14,793 bases of DNA from Bacillota bacterium (GTDB lineage: Bacteria > Bacillota_A > Clostridia > Tissierellales > Peptoniphilaceae), in NCBI GenBank assembly GCA_023418535.1, contig JAEZZN010000131.1, forward strand, positions 1 through 14,793, read 5' to 3'. Every line of letters starts with the position of its first letter. Position 1 is the stretch's first letter. Shown here in pieces: positions 13,728 to 14,793 of the stretch. The notes beneath the pieces were generated by a model, which worked only from the letters and a program-made list of their open reading frames with translations, made no database searches and was not told the DNA's origin. A program made the translations under genes and the position numbers.

Positions 13728-14793
13728 ATGGGAAATAAGCTGGAACTTACATGGTTTGGAAAAGAAAACGAAATAAAGATAGAGCCAAGAATACTCATTG
13801 AAAATAAGGAATTATCAAATATAGAACAAGACTTAGAAACTGATAATATGCTCATTCATGGAGATAATCTCCTTGCCCTGAAAGCGCTTGAAAGTAAATA
13901 TGCCGGAAAGGTCAAGTGCATATATATCGATCCACCTTATAACACAGGTTCAGCATTTGAGCATTACGATGACAATCTTGAACACTCCACATGGTTATCG
14001 CTCATGAAACCAAGACTTGAAATACTTAGAAACCTTCTTTCTGATGATGGTAGTATCTGGATTAGTATTGATGATGACGAAGGACATTATTTAAAAGTGC
14101 TATGTGATGAGGTGTTTGGAAGGAGTAATTTTATTAATACGGTGATATGGGAGAAAAAATTTTCTCCACAAAATGATGCGAAATGGTTATCTGATAATCA
14201 TGATTTTATTCTTTTATATGCAAAGAATAAGAATATTTGGAGACCAAATTTGTTGCCACGAAGTGCTGAAATGAATAAAAGATATAAAAATCCGGACAAT
14301 GATCCTCGTGGAGTTTGGACATCGGGTGATTTATCCGTAAAGAGGGAAACTCTAAAAGATATTTATCCAATAACTACACCTTCAGGAAGAGTTATTATGC
14401 CTCCAGCAGGAACTTCATGGAGATTTTCTGAAAATAAAATGAACGAGCTTATTGCAGATAATAAAATTTGGTTTGGGAAAAATGGCGATAATGTTCCAAG
14501 AATAAAAAGATTTCTTTCTGATGTTAAGCAAGGAATTACAGCTTTAACCATATGGAAATATACAGAGGTTGGGCATACCCAAGACGCCAAAAAAGAAGTA
14601 AAAGCTTTTAACTCCGAATCTGTCTTCGGAACTCCTAAACCAGAACGCCTTATTGAACGTATACTTACGCTTGCTAGTAACGAAGGCGACCTAGTTCTTG
14701 ACTCCTTCCTTGGTTCAGGAACTACTGCTGCAGTTGCTCATAAGATGGGAAGAAAATATATAGGTATCGAAATGGGAGACCATGCATATACCC
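13728..14793 (+). CDS. Type III-like DNA N6-adenine methyltransferase (Mod), 3' end beyond the window
   Basis: A site-specific DNA adenine methyltransferase. The frame is open from ATG 13728 to the end of the window (about 355 codons), preceded by AAAGGAG at 13714-13720. The catalytic motif IV, DPPYNTG, begins at residue 68. The SAM-binding motif follows near the C-terminal side, DSFLGSGTTAAV at about residues 325-336, then GRKYIGIE. This order (catalytic before SAM motif) and the MLIHGDNLLAL lead-in fit beta-class enzymes such as type III Mod subunits. A typical Mod is 550-650 aa, so up to half may lie outside, and a Res helicase/nuclease gene would be expected next. GC is clearly lower than upstream and leucine uses CTT, CTC and TTA instead of TTG, which suggests horizontal acquisition. 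An orphan methyltransferase cannot be ruled out. Confidence 0.88.
   Translation, partial: MGNKLELTWFGKENEIKIEPRILIENKELSNIEQDLETDNMLIHGDNLLALKALESKYAGKVKCIYIDPPYNTGSAFEHYDDNLEHSTWLSLMKPRLEILRNLLSDDGSIWISIDDDEGHYLKVLCDEVFGRSNFINTVIWEKKFSPQNDAKWLSDNHDFILLYAKNKNIWRPNLLPRSAEMNKRYKNPDNDPRGVWTSGDLSVKRETLKDIYPITTPSGRVIMPPAGTSWRFSENKMNELIADNKIWFGKNGDNVPRIKRFLSDVKQGITALTIWKYTEVGHTQDAKKEVKAFNSESVFGTPKPERLIERILTLASNEGDLVLDSFLGSGTTAAVAHKMGRKYIGIEMGDHAYT

Noticed and set aside
1..14793. CRISPR arrays, tRNA or rRNA genes, insertion sequences
   Set aside because: No regularly spaced repeats, no tRNA-like cloverleaf or rRNA core sequence, and no transposase frame were seen on either strand.

Overview
This window reads as about 13.4 kb of core chromosome from a low- to mid-GC anaerobic Firmicute, followed by the edge of a region of foreign character. 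The best guess is a Negativicute (Megasphaera/Dialister/Veillonella-like). The basis is strong Shine-Dalgarno sites, gene-dense intrinsic terminators, heavy use of TTG for leucine, and proteobacteria-like SpeF/PotE proteins beside Firmicute-style housekeeping genes. The species assignment is inference.

Layout. Positions 1-3208 carry a 5'-truncated ornithine decarboxylase and a PotE-type putrescine/ornithine antiporter, then a LysR-family regulator (3298-4191). A strong promoter and a ~240-nt structured leader precede lysS (4498-6033), which ends in a clear terminator. A ~220-bp AT-rich spacer leads to a second promoter, a cobalamin (B12) riboswitch (about 6396-6572), one clear and one probable intrinsic terminator, and a second complete ornithine decarboxylase/PotE pair (6736-10348). 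After a terminator comes a compact operon: a shikimate-kinase-like protein, ATP-dependent 6-phosphofructokinase and a 23S rRNA m5U methyltransferase (10434-13397). Beyond 13398 the sequence becomes AT-rich and codon use changes. It holds a frameshifted fragment that resembles the C-terminal tail of clostridial RumA proteins, then the first ~355 codons of a type III-like DNA N6-adenine methyltransferase running off the window.

How it fits together. Each decarboxylase/antiporter pair would import ornithine, decarboxylate it in the cytoplasm (consuming a proton) and export putrescine, giving acid tolerance, some proton-motive force and a polyamine supply. The LysR gene beside copy 1 is a natural candidate regulator. 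Copy 2 is instead behind a B12 riboswitch with a terminator, so it should be shut off when cobalamin is plentiful. That link between B12 and polyamine formation is the most interesting feature here. Both pairs also have strong unrelated hairpins between decarboxylase and antiporter genes. The second notable point is the junction at the 3' end of the rRNA methyltransferase gene, which looks like an integration or recombination boundary of a mobile region carrying restriction-modification genes.
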